Assembly (NCBI RefSeq): GCF_001708505.1
Contig: NZ_CP015992.1
Span: 1,054,001-1,118,000, forward strand
Origin: Pseudomonas sp. TCU-HL1
GTDB taxonomy: Bacteria; Pseudomonadota; Gammaproteobacteria; Pseudomonadales; Pseudomonadaceae
DNA length: 64,000 bases
Direction of reading: 5' to 3'
The notes beneath the pieces were generated by a model. That model was not told the DNA's origin, did not search any database, and saw nothing but the letters and a program-made list of their open reading frames with translations. Within the stretch, counting starts at the first letter, position 1. Each line of letters opens with the position of its first letter. Position numbers and translations under genes: made by a program. Below are positions 1-8,835 of this stretch, one piece after another.

Positions 1-437
1 TGACTGAACATCGCATAGGGCCGGACATGGAGGTCACCCTGCATTTCGCCATCAAGCTCGACAATGGCGACGTGGTGGACAGCACCTTCGAGAAGAATCC
101 CGCCACCTTCAAGGTGGGTGACGGCAACCTGCTGCCGGGCTTCGAGAGCGTGCTGTTCGGCCTCAAGAGCGGCGACAAGCGCGTGCTCGCCATCGAGCCC
201 GAGCAGGGCTTCGGCCAGTACAATCCGCAGAACGTGCAAGTGATGCCCCGGGGCAACTTCCAGGACATGGAGCTCTCCGAAGGCTTGCTGATCATCTTCA
301 ACGATGCGGCCAACGCAGAGCTGCCCGGCGTGGTGAAGATCGTCGACGACACCCACGTAACGATCGACTTCAACCACCCGCTGGCGGGCAAGCCGCTGAG
401 CTTCGAGGTGGAGATCCTGTCGGTGAGGCCAGCCTGA
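1..437 (+). CDS. fkpB: FKBP-type peptidyl-prolyl isomerase FkpB (5' end just outside window)
   Basis: This is a short SlyD/FkpB-like FKBP isomerase that catalyses cis-trans isomerisation of X-Pro bonds in the cytoplasm. The frame is open to the left edge. Its first window codons read T-E-H-R-I-G-P-D before the internal Met at 27, and base 1-2 is TG, so the real ATG very probably begins one base before the window. That gives about 145 residues, normal for FkpB. The FKBP core is visible (FAIKLDNGDVVDSTF, then LLPGFESVLFGLKSGDK), with an inserted IF domain in the middle as in SlyD-like proteins. It is followed by ispH in the same orientation, the fkpB-ispH pairing usual in proteobacteria. Identification is firm; the start lies outside the window by inference. 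Confidence 0.93.
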   Translation, partial: TEHRIGPDMEVTLHFAIKLDNGDVVDSTFEKNPATFKVGDGNLLPGFESVLFGLKSGDKRVLAIEPEQGFGQYNPQNVQVMPRGNFQDMELSEGLLIIFNDAANAELPGVVKIVDDTHVTIDFNHPLAGKPLSFEVEILSVRPA

Positions 438-529
438 TGGGCAGTGGCCCTGTAGAAGCGAGGGGGACGCCGAGTCCTTGCTCGCGATGAAGCGACTAAG
501 GGCCACGAAGGCTGTACGAGGTAACTAAC

Positions 530-1477
530 ATGCAAATCAAACTCGCCAACCCCCGCGGCTTCTGCGCCGGCGTCGACCGTGCCATCGAGATCGTCAACCG
601 CGCCCTGGAAGTCTTCGGGCCGCCGATCTACGTGCGGCATGAAGTGGTGCACAACAAGTTCGTGGTCGAAGACCTGCGCGCCCGTGGCGCCGTGTTCGTC
701 GAAGAGCTGGATCAGGTGCCGGACAACGTCATCGTCATCTTCAGTGCCCATGGCGTTTCCCAGGCGGTGCGCCAGGAAGCCGTACGCCGTGGCCTCAAGG
801 TATTCGATGCCACCTGCCCGCTGGTGACCAAGGTGCACATGGAAGTCGCGCGCTACAGCCGCGATGGCCGCGAATGCATCCTCATCGGCCACGCCGGCCA
901 CCCCGAAGTGGAAGGCACCATGGGCCAGTACGACGCCAGCAATGGCGGTGCCATCTACCTGGTGGAGGACGAGGCCGACGTTGAGCGCCTGGTTGTGCGC
1001 AACCCTGATGCGCTGTCGTTCGTGACCCAGACCACGCTGTCCATGGACGACACCAGCCGGGTCATCGACGCACTGCGGACCAAGTTCACCAGCATTGGTG
1101 GCCCGCGCAAGGATGACATCTGCTACGCCACCCAGAACCGCCAGGATGCGGTCAAGCAACTCGCTCACGAGAGCGACGTGGTCCTGGTGGTCGGCAGCCC
1201 CAACAGCTCTAACTCCAACCGCCTGCGCGAGCTTGCCGAGCGCTTGAACACTCCGGCCTACCTGATCGATGGCGCCGAAGACCTCAGGCGTGAGTGGTTC
1301 GACAACGTCCAGCGGGTCGGCATCACCGCCGGCGCCTCGGCACCCGAAGTGCTGGTGCAAGGTGTGATCGAGCAGCTTCGGGAGTGGGGCGCGGAGGTCG
1401 CCGTCGAGCTGGATGGCAGGCCGGAGAACGTGACCTTCTCCATGCCGAAGGAATTGCGGGTGGTCAACGTCGGTTGA
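530..1477 (+). CDS. ispH: 4-hydroxy-3-methylbut-2-enyl diphosphate reductase (IspH/LytB)
   Basis: IspH performs the last step of the MEP isoprenoid pathway, reducing HMBPP to IPP and DMAPP with an iron-sulfur cluster. The protein is 315 residues, the family length. The three cluster cysteines are present at C12 (NPRGFCAGVDRA), C96 (FDATCPLVTKVH) and C198 (DDICYATQNRQ). Substrate residues H41, H74, H124 and E126 (GHPEVEG) are also present. The ATG at 530 follows a plausible GAGGTAA ribosome site. It lies 92 bases after fkpB and is probably co-transcribed with it. The gap carries an imperfect palindrome of the GCGAG...CTCGC kind. No anomalies were seen. Confidence 0.97.
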   Translation: MQIKLANPRGFCAGVDRAIEIVNRALEVFGPPIYVRHEVVHNKFVVEDLRARGAVFVEELDQVPDNVIVIFSAHGVSQAVRQEAVRRGLKVFDATCPLVTKVHMEVARYSRDGRECILIGHAGHPEVEGTMGQYDASNGGAIYLVEDEADVERLVVRNPDALSFVTQTTLSMDDTSRVIDALRTKFTSIGGPRKDDICYATQNRQDAVKQLAHESDVVLVVGSPNSSNSNRLRELAERLNTPAYLIDGAEDLRREWFDNVQRVGITAGASAPEVLVQGVIEQLREWGAEVAVELDGRPENVTFSMPKELRVVNVG

Positions 1478-1520
1478 CACTACCCATCCCATCCCATCCG
1501 AATCCGGAGGCGGGTGTGAG

Positions 1521-2036
1521 TCAGCAGCTGCCAGGCCTCTTCTTGACGCTGCGTACCCTGCCCGTTGCGTTCAGTACCAATTGCCTGATCGGCAGCCGGC
1601 CATCGGCATGGCAAAGCGTCAATGTGCCGGCTTGGAAGGCGCCGCCTATCAAAGATGTTCGGCCCATCGGCGTGTAACGCACATAACGCCGTACTGGTGA
1701 ATTGCCCTTGATGATTAACCCTTCCGGTTGTGGGCCGACCTGCCTCAGCACGGGTTCGTCGTAGTCCCATCGACCATTGCCGTTCTGATCGGCGTAGATC
1801 AGCCACCCTGTTGACCAGTTTCCGTCCTGGTTATCGACGAGCACCGCGACCCTCCGTGTTACTGATGCTTGGCGCGCATAGGCAAAGCTCGTGATCAGTG
1901 CCTGATTGGCGGCAGTCAATTCCTGTGCGCGGATGAGCTGGCTGAGCTTCGGAACTCCAAGGCTGATGCACAGCGCGACAAGTGTCAGTACGACCAATGC
2001 TTCGATGAGGGTGAATCCGTGAGCGGTTCTGGCCAT
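1521..2036 (-). CDS. fimT: Type IV minor pilin, FimT/GspH family
   Basis: This 171-residue prepilin has a seven-residue leader ending in Gly7 before FTLIEALVVLTLVAL, the prepilin-peptidase site and N-terminal membrane helix with Glu at +5. The body is GspH/FimT-like: DGRLPIRQLVLNATGRVRS near the C-terminus resembles the FimT/FimU C-terminal strand. It would be processed by PilD and enter the pilus priming complex or the pilus itself. FimT homologues in other species bind DNA during natural transformation. It is transcribed toward ispH and divergently from minor-pilin set A, across a 433-base intergenic region. FimT rather than FimU is chosen because it stands alone outside the operon; that choice is inference. 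Confidence 0.8.
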   Translation of the reverse strand: MARTAHGFTLIEALVVLTLVALCISLGVPKLSQLIRAQELTAANQALITSFAYARQASVTRRVAVLVDNQDGNWSTGWLIYADQNGNGRWDYDEPVLRQVGPQPEGLIIKGNSPVRRYVRYTPMGRTSLIGGAFQAGTLTLCHADGRLPIRQLVLNATGRVRSVKKRPGSC

Positions 2037-2469
2037 GGCATCCTTGCCCTTGTTGAGAATCCAGGGGGTATCGGCCTGTCGTCCCCGCCCTTTGCCCGCC
2101 CGTCGCCGACAAAAGGACCAGGGTCAGGCCTGGCTTGTAAGCTTCTGGAATTGAAGGGATTTCTCAAGATCACCAGATCGACGATGGAATAGGGAAAACT
2201 CCGGAAATTGGCGGCAGATCACTTCGCGACATAAAGGAATGACGCATGCTGTATGTGTGAATGTGCTAGGGAAGCATGTGTAAAGCGCGCATTACACCGC
2301 TGGTGGCGGGTTCCCGTTGTGCGCAGTGAGACTGAGACGAGAGTCGGGTGAAGTTGCGACAGCAGTCGGAGGGTGGACAATGGTGGCAACTGAAGGGATC
2401 TCAGCTGAATCAGGGATCATGAAGTCGAATCAGGCACTCCTCCGGTCGTCAATCCAAGAAGGTGGTTCA
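2037..2469. other. Divergent intergenic region between fimT and minor-pilin set A
   Basis: This is 433 bases without a convincing gene. An open frame runs upstream from the pilE start (possible Met at 2317 and 2419) but it would give an implausibly long prepilin leader, so it is treated as untranslated. The region must hold both divergent promoters. AT-rich stretches occur near 2190-2240. No clear sigma-54 or riboswitch motif was found by eye. Confidence 0.4.
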
Positions 2470-2853
2470 GTGGGCAGAACGAAGCAGCGTGGCTTTACCC
2501 TCATAGAACTCATGATCACGGTTGCGATAGTCGGCATCCTGGCGGCAATCGCCTATCCGAGTTACCAGCAATATGTGATTCGCGGTAATCGTGCGGCTGC
2601 ACAGGCGCAGATGATGGATATCGCCAATCGCCAGCAGCAGTACTTCCTTGCCAATCGTACGTATGCGACCAAGGAGCAACTAGGTTATAGCCTTGAGAGC
2701 GACCTGGTCGGCAAGTACACCGATAGCATCACTTTGGGCTCCGGTTCCGTCCCCAGCTTCACCATCACCTTCACTGCGGCTGGGTTGCAGGCGAGCGATG
2801 GCAACTTGACCCTCAATAATGAGGGGGTCAAGAACCCTCCGGCCAAGTGGTAG
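2470..2853 (+). CDS. pilE: Type IV minor pilin PilE-like, set A
   Basis: With a GTG start at 2470 the product is 127 residues with an eight-residue leader (ending KQRG) before FTLIELMITVAIVGILAAIAYPSY, a textbook prepilin site with Glu at +5. The start was chosen because a GAAGGTGG ribosome site lies just upstream and because starts further upstream give a leader of 25 residues or more. The body matches PilE/ComE-type minor pilins (RGNRAAAQAQMMDIANRQQQYFLANRTYA). PilE bridges the priming subcomplex and the major pilin. Here it is the first gene of set A, whereas in P. aeruginosa pilE is last. The stop lies six bases before the pilV start. Confidence 0.85.
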   Translation: MGRTKQRGFTLIELMITVAIVGILAAIAYPSYQQYVIRGNRAAAQAQMMDIANRQQQYFLANRTYATKEQLGYSLESDLVGKYTDSITLGSGSVPSFTITFTAAGLQASDGNLTLNNEGVKNPPAKW

Positions 2854-2858
2854 GTGCA

Positions 2859-3431
2859 ATGAATCCTTCATTGTTGTTGACCCCCCAGCGTGGCCTGACC
2901 CTTATTGAGGTGCTGGTCACTATCCTCATCCTGTCCATCGGGCTGCTCGGCATGGCGGGCCTTCAGGCCCGGCTGCAGCAGTCCGAAATGGAGGCGTACC
3001 AGCGTGCACAGGCCTTGCTGCTGCTCGATGATATGGCCAACCGCATTGCCGCCAATCGCAACGCGGCAGTGAGTTATGTCACCGGAACGACTGCCCCATT
3101 GGGCGCCGGAATGACCTGCGCAAGCGTGACGTCGACTTCGTCCCGGAGAGACCGGGACATTAGCGAATGGTGTAATACCCTACAGGGCGTGGCGGAGGCT
3201 AGCGGTACGGCCAGGGTCGGATCGATGGTCGGGGCGAGGGGATGCGTGGAGTCCATAGGCAGCAACCAGTATCTGGTGACGGTTGCCTGGCAAGGGCTTA
3301 CACCGATCTCGGCGCCGCCGTCAGGTGTGGCGTGCGGGGCTAACAGCTATAACGGCGTGACCGGGTCTGTCTGTGCGAATGACCTCTGTCGACGTGTGGT
3401 AACCACCATTGTGCGTGTCGCGAACCTATGA
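2859..3431 (+). CDS. pilV: Type IV minor pilin PilV, set A
   Basis: A prepilin of 190 residues with a 12-residue leader ending TPQRG before LTLIEVLVTILILSIGLLG, the PilV/GspI-like signature (IGLLGMAGLQ). The ATG at 2859 was chosen over an in-frame GTG at 2847 because of AGGTG spacing and leader length. The C-terminal half has several cysteines, typical of disulfide-stabilised minor pilins. PilV is a core priming pilin with PilW, PilX and FimU. The last bases overlap the pilW start (ATGA), so translation is coupled. It is diverged from the set B PilV at 10666. Confidence 0.87.
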   Translation: MNPSLLLTPQRGLTLIEVLVTILILSIGLLGMAGLQARLQQSEMEAYQRAQALLLLDDMANRIAANRNAAVSYVTGTTAPLGAGMTCASVTSTSSRRDRDISEWCNTLQGVAEASGTARVGSMVGARGCVESIGSNQYLVTVAWQGLTPISAPPSGVACGANSYNGVTGSVCANDLCRRVVTTIVRVANL

Positions 3432-4573
3432 ATGACATGAGCATCGCTTTCCGCGGCCTTGCGTCGGGAGCTTGTGGTCGCAACCGGCAGTCGGGATTCA
3501 GCCTGGTCGAGCTGATGATCGCGGCCGTCATCAGTCTGCTGATAATGGCGGCGGTCCTGACGCTTTTCCTGGATGTGTCGAGGACCAACGATGAAATGGC
3601 CAAAACCAACGCGCAGATCGAGAATGGCCGGTTTGCGTTGCAGCTGCTCCAGGAGGATCTGGCTCATGCAGGATTCTGGAGTGGCTATGTCCCCGAGTTC
3701 GATGACCTGAGCAACAGTGGAGTGCCTACCGACGTTCCCGACGCGGTACCCGGCCCCTGCTCCTGGACCTCCGCCGATAACGCGAATCTGTTGGGCATCG
3801 CCGTGCAGGTGTATGACGGCGTGCCGCCTGGCTGCGCCGGGATAGTCACAAACAAGAAGGCCGATACTGACGTGCTGGTGGTGCGGCATGCTGAAACCTG
3901 TCGTCCTGGCGTTGGCAACTGCGAGGCCGAGCTATCCGGAAAACTCTACTTCCAGTCGTCATTCTGCGCGGATGACGCGGCCCGCTACGTGCTGGGCACC
4001 AGTGGCTTCACCATGAGGAAAAGGGACTGCATTACGCTTGCGGACAAGCGCAAGTTTGTCTCGAACCTCTATTACATCCGCGATTATTCGGTGACTGTAG
4101 GGGATGGCATACCGACGCTCATGCGCTCGACTTTCGGCGCGGGTGCTGCGCCGGGGGCGGCGGAGGCCCTGATCGAAGGCATCGAAGGCTTCCGTGTCGA
4201 ACTGGGTATCGACAGTGTCGGCGATGGTGGCGTGGCCAATAATTACGGCGAAGCCATCAATTTCGCCCTGAATGTCCAGGGCAACGTAGACCGTTCGCGG
4301 CCGATCAACCGGGGCAACGGGGCTGCAGACGGCGACTTCGTGCGCTGTCCGGCCGCAGGTTGCACGGTAGACCAACTCATTGATGTGGTTACGGTCAAGG
4401 TCTTCCTGCTGGTGCGTGGCGTTCAGCCCTCGCCGGGTTACAGCGACAGCAAGAGCTATGCCTTGGGTGCAGCCAATCCGGCGGCGGAGATCATCGGCAG
4501 CAACTACAAGCGTCACGTCTATTCCACGACTGCTCGCCTGGTTAACGTCTCGGGTCGGAGGGAAACTCCATGA
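3428..4573 (+). CDS. pilW: Type IV minor pilin PilW, set A
   Basis: PilW, 381 residues, long for a pilin as is usual for PilW/GspJ-like subunits. The prepilin motif is RQSG before FSLVELMIAAVISLLIMAAVLTLFLD, with Glu at +5. The leader is 23 residues from the ATG at 3428, or 20 from the Met at 3437. A later segment (IEGIEGFRVELGID) matches the conserved PilW block in which the protein specifies the pilus-assembly query dimension. It overlaps pilV by four bases and pilX by four bases (ATGA at both junctions), indicating one translationally coupled operon. Function is assigned by family and context. Confidence 0.87.
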   Translation: MNDMSIAFRGLASGACGRNRQSGFSLVELMIAAVISLLIMAAVLTLFLDVSRTNDEMAKTNAQIENGRFALQLLQEDLAHAGFWSGYVPEFDDLSNSGVPTDVPDAVPGPCSWTSADNANLLGIAVQVYDGVPPGCAGIVTNKKADTDVLVVRHAETCRPGVGNCEAELSGKLYFQSSFCADDAARYVLGTSGFTMRKRDCITLADKRKFVSNLYYIRDYSVTVGDGIPTLMRSTFGAGAAPGAAEALIEGIEGFRVELGIDSVGDGGVANNYGEAINFALNVQGNVDRSRPINRGNGAADGDFVRCPAAGCTVDQLIDVVTVKVFLLVRGVQPSPGYSDSKSYALGAANPAAEIIGSNYKRHVYSTTARLVNVSGRRETP

Positions 4574-5067
4574 TCATGAGGGCTCCGCACCGCGATCAAC
4601 AGGGTGCGACGCTGGTCGTCGGGCTGATCATGCTGCTGATGCTTACCCTCCTGGTTGGCAGTGCGTTCACCATGAGTGGTAGCAGCCTCAGGTCGGTGGG
4701 CAACATGCAGGCTCGAGACGAGGCGCTCGCCGCTGCCAACATCGCGATCGAACAGATAGTGAGTTCTCCGTTCACCGATGCGCCGGCGGCCGAGTCGATC
4801 AACGTGGACATTAATAATGACGGTACCACCGACTACACGGTGAACATCGCCACCCCAGTCTGCATGAGCGAAGCCGAGCTTCCCGTCGCGACTGAGGAGC
4901 AGCTAAGCGGCCTGCGTGCGGGGGTGGCACCGCCCGATTCGCAATGGAGCACGGTCTGGGAACTGGTAGCGACTGTGTCTGATCCTGTCAGCGGGGCCTC
5001 CACGCGCGTGCGGTCTGGCGTGCGGGTATTGTTGTCGGAGATCGAGAAGGAAAGCGTGTGTCCGTAA
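4570..5067 (+). CDS. pilX: Type IV minor pilin PilX, set A
   Basis: A 165-residue PilX. The leader is 12 residues, ending DQQG before ATLVVGLIMLLMLTLLVGSAF. As in PilX/GspK-type pilins there is no Glu at +5, consistent with a subunit at the very tip of the pilus. The segment SLRSVGNMQARDEALAAANIAIE is the conserved PilX helix. It overlaps pilW by four bases and lies 25 bases before the pilY1 ATG chosen here. PilX would cap the priming complex and contact PilY1. Confidence 0.85.
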   Translation: MIMRAPHRDQQGATLVVGLIMLLMLTLLVGSAFTMSGSSLRSVGNMQARDEALAAANIAIEQIVSSPFTDAPAAESINVDINNDGTTDYTVNIATPVCMSEAELPVATEEQLSGLRAGVAPPDSQWSTVWELVATVSDPVSGASTRVRSGVRVLLSEIEKESVCP

Positions 5068-5092
5068 CCGAATGCTGTTTCAGGAGAGCGGT

Positions 5093-8000
5093 ATGAGAAC
5101 GGGGTTCTTGAAAGGAATTTTGGCGGCGTCGGCCCTGTCGTTCTATTTGCCCGTCCAGGCGGAGGACATCGATCTGTTCGTGGGTACTACACCTAGCGCC
5201 AACGACGTGCCGAATGTGCTTGTCGTGCTGGACAATACCGCGAACTGGAACAACGCCTTCACCAATGAAATGGCTGCGCTGAGCACCGTGCTGAGTGGGC
5301 TGGACGCCAACAAGTTCCGCCTGGGTCTGATGATGTTCACCGAAACCGGGCAGGGCAACTCCAACACGGATGGCGCCTACGTGCGCGCCGCCATCCGCTT
5401 GCTGGACAGCAGCAACAAGACCAAGTACCAGCAACTTGTGCAAAGCCTGCACATTACCGACGACAAGTCGAATGGTGGCAAGGTCGGCCTTGCCATGTGG
5501 GAGGCCTACCAGTACTTCTCCGCTGGGGCGCCTCACGCAGGCAACGGCAAGAAGAAGACGGACTATTCCGGTAACGCCACGGGTACTACTGCGTCGAACG
5601 CAGTCTATGCCCTTGCCGGCAATGCCCTGGCTGCGAAGGGTGCGACGGCATATAACACGCCGATAGCCTCCGGATGTGCCAAGAACTTCATCATTTACAT
5701 CAGCAACGGGGCCGCCCAGGACAACAACGCTGATACTACTGCCGGCAAGTCAGCCCTGGCGGCGGCCGGCGGCCGGACGACTACTATCCCCATCTCGCCC
5801 AGTGGTTCGCAGGACAATGTGGCGGATGAGTGGGCGCGCTTCATGAAGAGCAGTGACCTTGGCATCGTCACTTACACAATCGACGTCAACAAGGTGACCA
5901 CCGGCCAGGGGCCGGGCTGGACGGCGCTGCTCAAAAGTATGGCGGGCGTCAGTGGTGGCAAGTACTTCGATGTGACCAGCACTGGGAGCGAGATCGCCGA
6001 CGCCCTGAGGACGGCGCTTTCCGAGATCCAGTCGGTGAACAGTGCGTTCGCCTCGGTCAGTTTGCCGGTGAGCGTGAACACCCAGGGGACCTACCTGAAC
6101 CAGGTGTTCATCGGGATGTTCCGCCCCGATGAACACCTGGGGCCGCGCTGGGCCGGCAATCTCAAGCAATACAAGCTGGGCCTCAGCAATGGTGCCCTGC
6201 GGCTGCAGGATGCTGCCGGCAACTCGGCGATCAACACTTCGACCAACTTCATCACTGAGTGCGCCCGTAGCTTCTGGACGCCCACGAGCCTCGACACCTA
6301 CTGGCAAAACAAGCCGCAGGGCGCTTGCCTGACGGTGGCCAATTCCGACATCTCGAATACGCCGGACGGCAACGTGGTCGAGAAGGGCGGACAGGGTTAC
6401 CTGCTGCGCAGCGGCACCAGCCGGACGGTCTACACCTGCAATCCGTCTTTCGCCTCCTGCACCCAGCTAACCGACTTTGCCACCACCAACACAAACATCA
6501 CCTCGTCCCTGCTTGGCGTCGCCGATGCCGAGCGGACCAATCTGATCAACTGGGCGCGCGGCCTGGACGTGAATGACGAGGATCAGGATCTGGTCACCAC
6601 CGAGGAAAAGCGCCAGTCCGCCCATGGTGACGTGGTGCATTCGCGTCCGGTGGCAATTGACTACGGCACCACCGGTTCACCGCAGGTCGTAGTCTTCTAT
6701 GGCGGCAACGATGGTGTATTCCGGGCGATCAACGGCAATCGCACCGATAGCATTGGCTCCGTTGCGGCAGGTGGCGAGCTGTGGTCCTTCGTCCCGCCGG
6801 AGTTCTACGGCAAGTTGAGTCGGTTGCGCACCGAATCCCCGACCATCGCCTTCCAGGGCAGCACGGGCGGCCAGCCGAAGAGCTATGGTATCGACGGTCC
6901 CATCACGGCCTTCCGCGGCACCATCGACACTACGCAGAAGACCTATATCTATGCCGGCATGCGACGTGGTGGGCGGGCCCTCTATGCATTCGACGTCACC
7001 ACCCCGGCCAGCCCCTCGCTGAAATGGAAGGTTGGCTGCCCGAATCTTGCAAATGATGATGGCTGCTCCAGCCAGATGAGTGGCATTGGGCAGACCTGGT
7101 CCTCGGCAGTGGTGTTGAAGGCTGCGGGTTATGGGGCCGGCAACTCGCCGATGCTTATCATGGGGGGGGGCTATGACAGTTGCGAGGATACCGATGACGG
7201 CACGGTCAATCACTCCTGTACATCCTCCAGCAAGGGTAAGAAGATCTACGTACTGGATGCCAATACCGGACAGGTGCTGAAGGTGCTGGATACCAAGCGT
7301 GGTGTGGTCGGAGACATCACTGTAGTGCCCGACAGCTCGGGTTTGGCGAAATATGCCTATGCCGCCGATGTTGGAGGCAATGTCTACCGCGTAACCATCG
7401 GCAGCGGCGAGCCGAACGATTGGACCATCGCCCGGATTGCCTCGTTCGGCTGTGCGGATGGGGGAAGTTGCTCCAGCAACCGGAAGTTCCTGTTTGCCCC
7501 GGAAGTGGTGGTTGCAACTGATGGCTATCTGCTCCAGATTGGCTCCGGCGACCGGGAGAAACCGTTGAGCAGCTTCCCTGCAACAGCGCGGGTTGCCAAT
7601 TACTTCTTCAACTTCAAGGATCGGCCGACCGAATCGGGCTGGCTGAGCACGGACGGCACCTGTTCGGCTGATGGGGAAAACTTCATCTGCCTCAATTCCC
7701 TGCTGGCGATATCCGGCGATTCCACACCGACCCAGGAGCAGCTGAATGCCAAGCCCAAGGGTTGGTACCTTGGCCTGGCGGCATCCGAGCAGGTAGTGAC
7801 TTCGGCTATCACGGTGTTCGGCCGGATCGTCTTCAATACCCATCAACCCACCCCACCGGATCCGAATGCCTGTTCCGGTCTGGGCACCAATCGGGCGTAC
7901 AACATCGCCTACAAGGATGCCTCGGGCCTCGATGGGGACAGGTTTGTCGTTCTTGACGGCGGCGGACTTTCGCCCTCTCCGGTGGCGGGCAAGGTGAGGC

Positions 8001-8119
8001 TGGATGATGGTACGGAGCTGCCGTTCGTCTGCACTCTCGAGTGCTTCGAACCGGACCCCGAGTTCTCCGCTGTGACACGACCTAAAGGCCGGGTTTATTG
8101 GAGCATCGACAGAGAATGA
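5093..8119 (+). CDS. pilY1: PilY1-like tip adhesin with degenerate vWA site, set A
   Basis: PilY1 is the pilus-tip adhesin and mechanosensor, exported through the Sec system. From the ATG at 5093 (AGGAGAG just upstream; the ATG at 5072 is a weaker alternative) the product is 1008 residues. Residues 1-23 are a signal peptide ending VQA. The N-terminal region is von Willebrand A-like, but the metal site reads D47-N-T-A-N instead of D-x-S-x-S. The C-terminal half, from about residue 525, is the PilY1 beta-propeller (FYGGNDGVFRAINGN, YIYAGMRRGGRALYAFD). An acidic loop DVNDEDQD lies around residue 498. It has a different N-terminus from the set B PilY1. Its last four bases overlap the next prepilin gene. 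Confidence 0.88.
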   Translation: MRTGFLKGILAASALSFYLPVQAEDIDLFVGTTPSANDVPNVLVVLDNTANWNNAFTNEMAALSTVLSGLDANKFRLGLMMFTETGQGNSNTDGAYVRAAIRLLDSSNKTKYQQLVQSLHITDDKSNGGKVGLAMWEAYQYFSAGAPHAGNGKKKTDYSGNATGTTASNAVYALAGNALAAKGATAYNTPIASGCAKNFIIYISNGAAQDNNADTTAGKSALAAAGGRTTTIPISPSGSQDNVADEWARFMKSSDLGIVTYTIDVNKVTTGQGPGWTALLKSMAGVSGGKYFDVTSTGSEIADALRTALSEIQSVNSAFASVSLPVSVNTQGTYLNQVFIGMFRPDEHLGPRWAGNLKQYKLGLSNGALRLQDAAGNSAINTSTNFITECARSFWTPTSLDTYWQNKPQGACLTVANSDISNTPDGNVVEKGGQGYLLRSGTSRTVYTCNPSFASCTQLTDFATTNTNITSSLLGVADAERTNLINWARGLDVNDEDQDLVTTEEKRQSAHGDVVHSRPVAIDYGTTGSPQVVVFYGGNDGVFRAINGNRTDSIGSVAAGGELWSFVPPEFYGKLSRLRTESPTIAFQGSTGGQPKSYGIDGPITAFRGTIDTTQKTYIYAGMRRGGRALYAFDVTTPASPSLKWKVGCPNLANDDGCSSQMSGIGQTWSSAVVLKAAGYGAGNSPMLIMGGGYDSCEDTDDGTVNHSCTSSSKGKKIYVLDANTGQVLKVLDTKRGVVGDITVVPDSSGLAKYAYAADVGGNVYRVTIGSGEPNDWTIARIASFGCADGGSCSSNRKFLFAPEVVVATDGYLLQIGSGDREKPLSSFPATARVANYFFNFKDRPTESGWLSTDGTCSADGENFICLNSLLAISGDSTPTQEQLNAKPKGWYLGLAASEQVVTSAITVFGRIVFNTHQPTPPDPNACSGLGTNRAYNIAYKDASGLDGDRFVVLDGGGLSPSPVAGKVRLDDGTELPFVCTLECFEPDPEFSAVTRPKGRVYWSIDRE

Positions 8120-8652
8120 GTCGTTTGGCTTTGGGACTGGATGACGGCTGCCTCGCTGGGACGCGCGGCTCTGCCGGCTTCACCCTGATCGAGCTGATGG
8201 TCACCCTGGCGGTGCTGGCGGTCCTGCTGGGGATCGCCATCCCTTCCTTTACTGACGTGACTCTGAGCAGCAAGCTGCGGAGCCAGGCCAATGACCTGGT
8301 CGCGGGCGCCACGCTGGCACGAAGTGAGGCGATCAAGCGCAATCAGCCGGTAACCCTTTGCGCATCGGCAAACGGTTCGACCTGCGCCTCCTCGGGTGGC
8401 TGGCACCAGGGCTGGATTGTGCGTGGTTCCACTGGCACGGTAATACAGCGCCACCCGGCTTCGCCAAGCGGCTTCCTGATTTCCTCCAGCGTGCACAGCA
8501 TTGCCTTTCAACCGACTGGAACCGCCTCGGCGAGTGCCGTATTGAAGGTCTGTCGCGCCTCGCCAGATGAGGGTGACCAGGAGCGTCTGGTCTCGCTCAG
8601 CCTCACCGGTCGGCCCTCGGTATCCAAGACCACAGCGGGCGAATGCCCCTGA
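8116..8652 (+). CDS. fimU: Type IV minor pilin, FimU/FimT (GspH) family, end of set A
   Basis: A 178-residue GspH-domain prepilin. The ATG at 8116 overlaps the pilY1 stop (ATGA), so it is read as the last gene of operon A. The leader is about 21 residues and ends GSAG before FTLIELMVTLAVLAVLLGIAIPSF. The segment NDLVAGATLARSEAIKRNQPVTLC is the standard FimU/FimT signature. In P. aeruginosa fimU is first in the operon; here the GspH gene of set A is last, so the order is rearranged. Whether it acts as FimU or FimT cannot be decided by eye. Confidence 0.83.
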   Translation: MSRLALGLDDGCLAGTRGSAGFTLIELMVTLAVLAVLLGIAIPSFTDVTLSSKLRSQANDLVAGATLARSEAIKRNQPVTLCASANGSTCASSGGWHQGWIVRGSTGTVIQRHPASPSGFLISSSVHSIAFQPTGTASASAVLKVCRASPDEGDQERLVSLSLTGRPSVSKTTAGECP

Positions 8653-8835
8653 GTGCCGCTGCGCCGCCGCTCTAGTGATCAGGTGCACACCTCCATAGAA
8701 TGCCTCTCCCGGTACCGGGGGAGGCCGGTACCCTGGGTACTGCGCCCATATTGTCCGTGTGCCGTTTGTGCGAGGCAGGTTCTTGGTTGCCAGTGCCTGC
8801 GTCGCGCCAGGTCATTCTGTTGTTCTGGAGGTTCC

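Noticed and set aside
2317..2469. A longer N-terminus for set A PilE starting at 2317 or 2419.
   Set aside because: It would place 25 or more residues before the prepilin cleavage site. The GTG at 2470 with GAAGGTGG upstream gives a normal eight-residue leader.
2160..2469. A c-di-GMP riboswitch in front of minor-pilin set A.
   Set aside because: The conserved GEMM core and tetraloop receptor could not be recognised in the leader.
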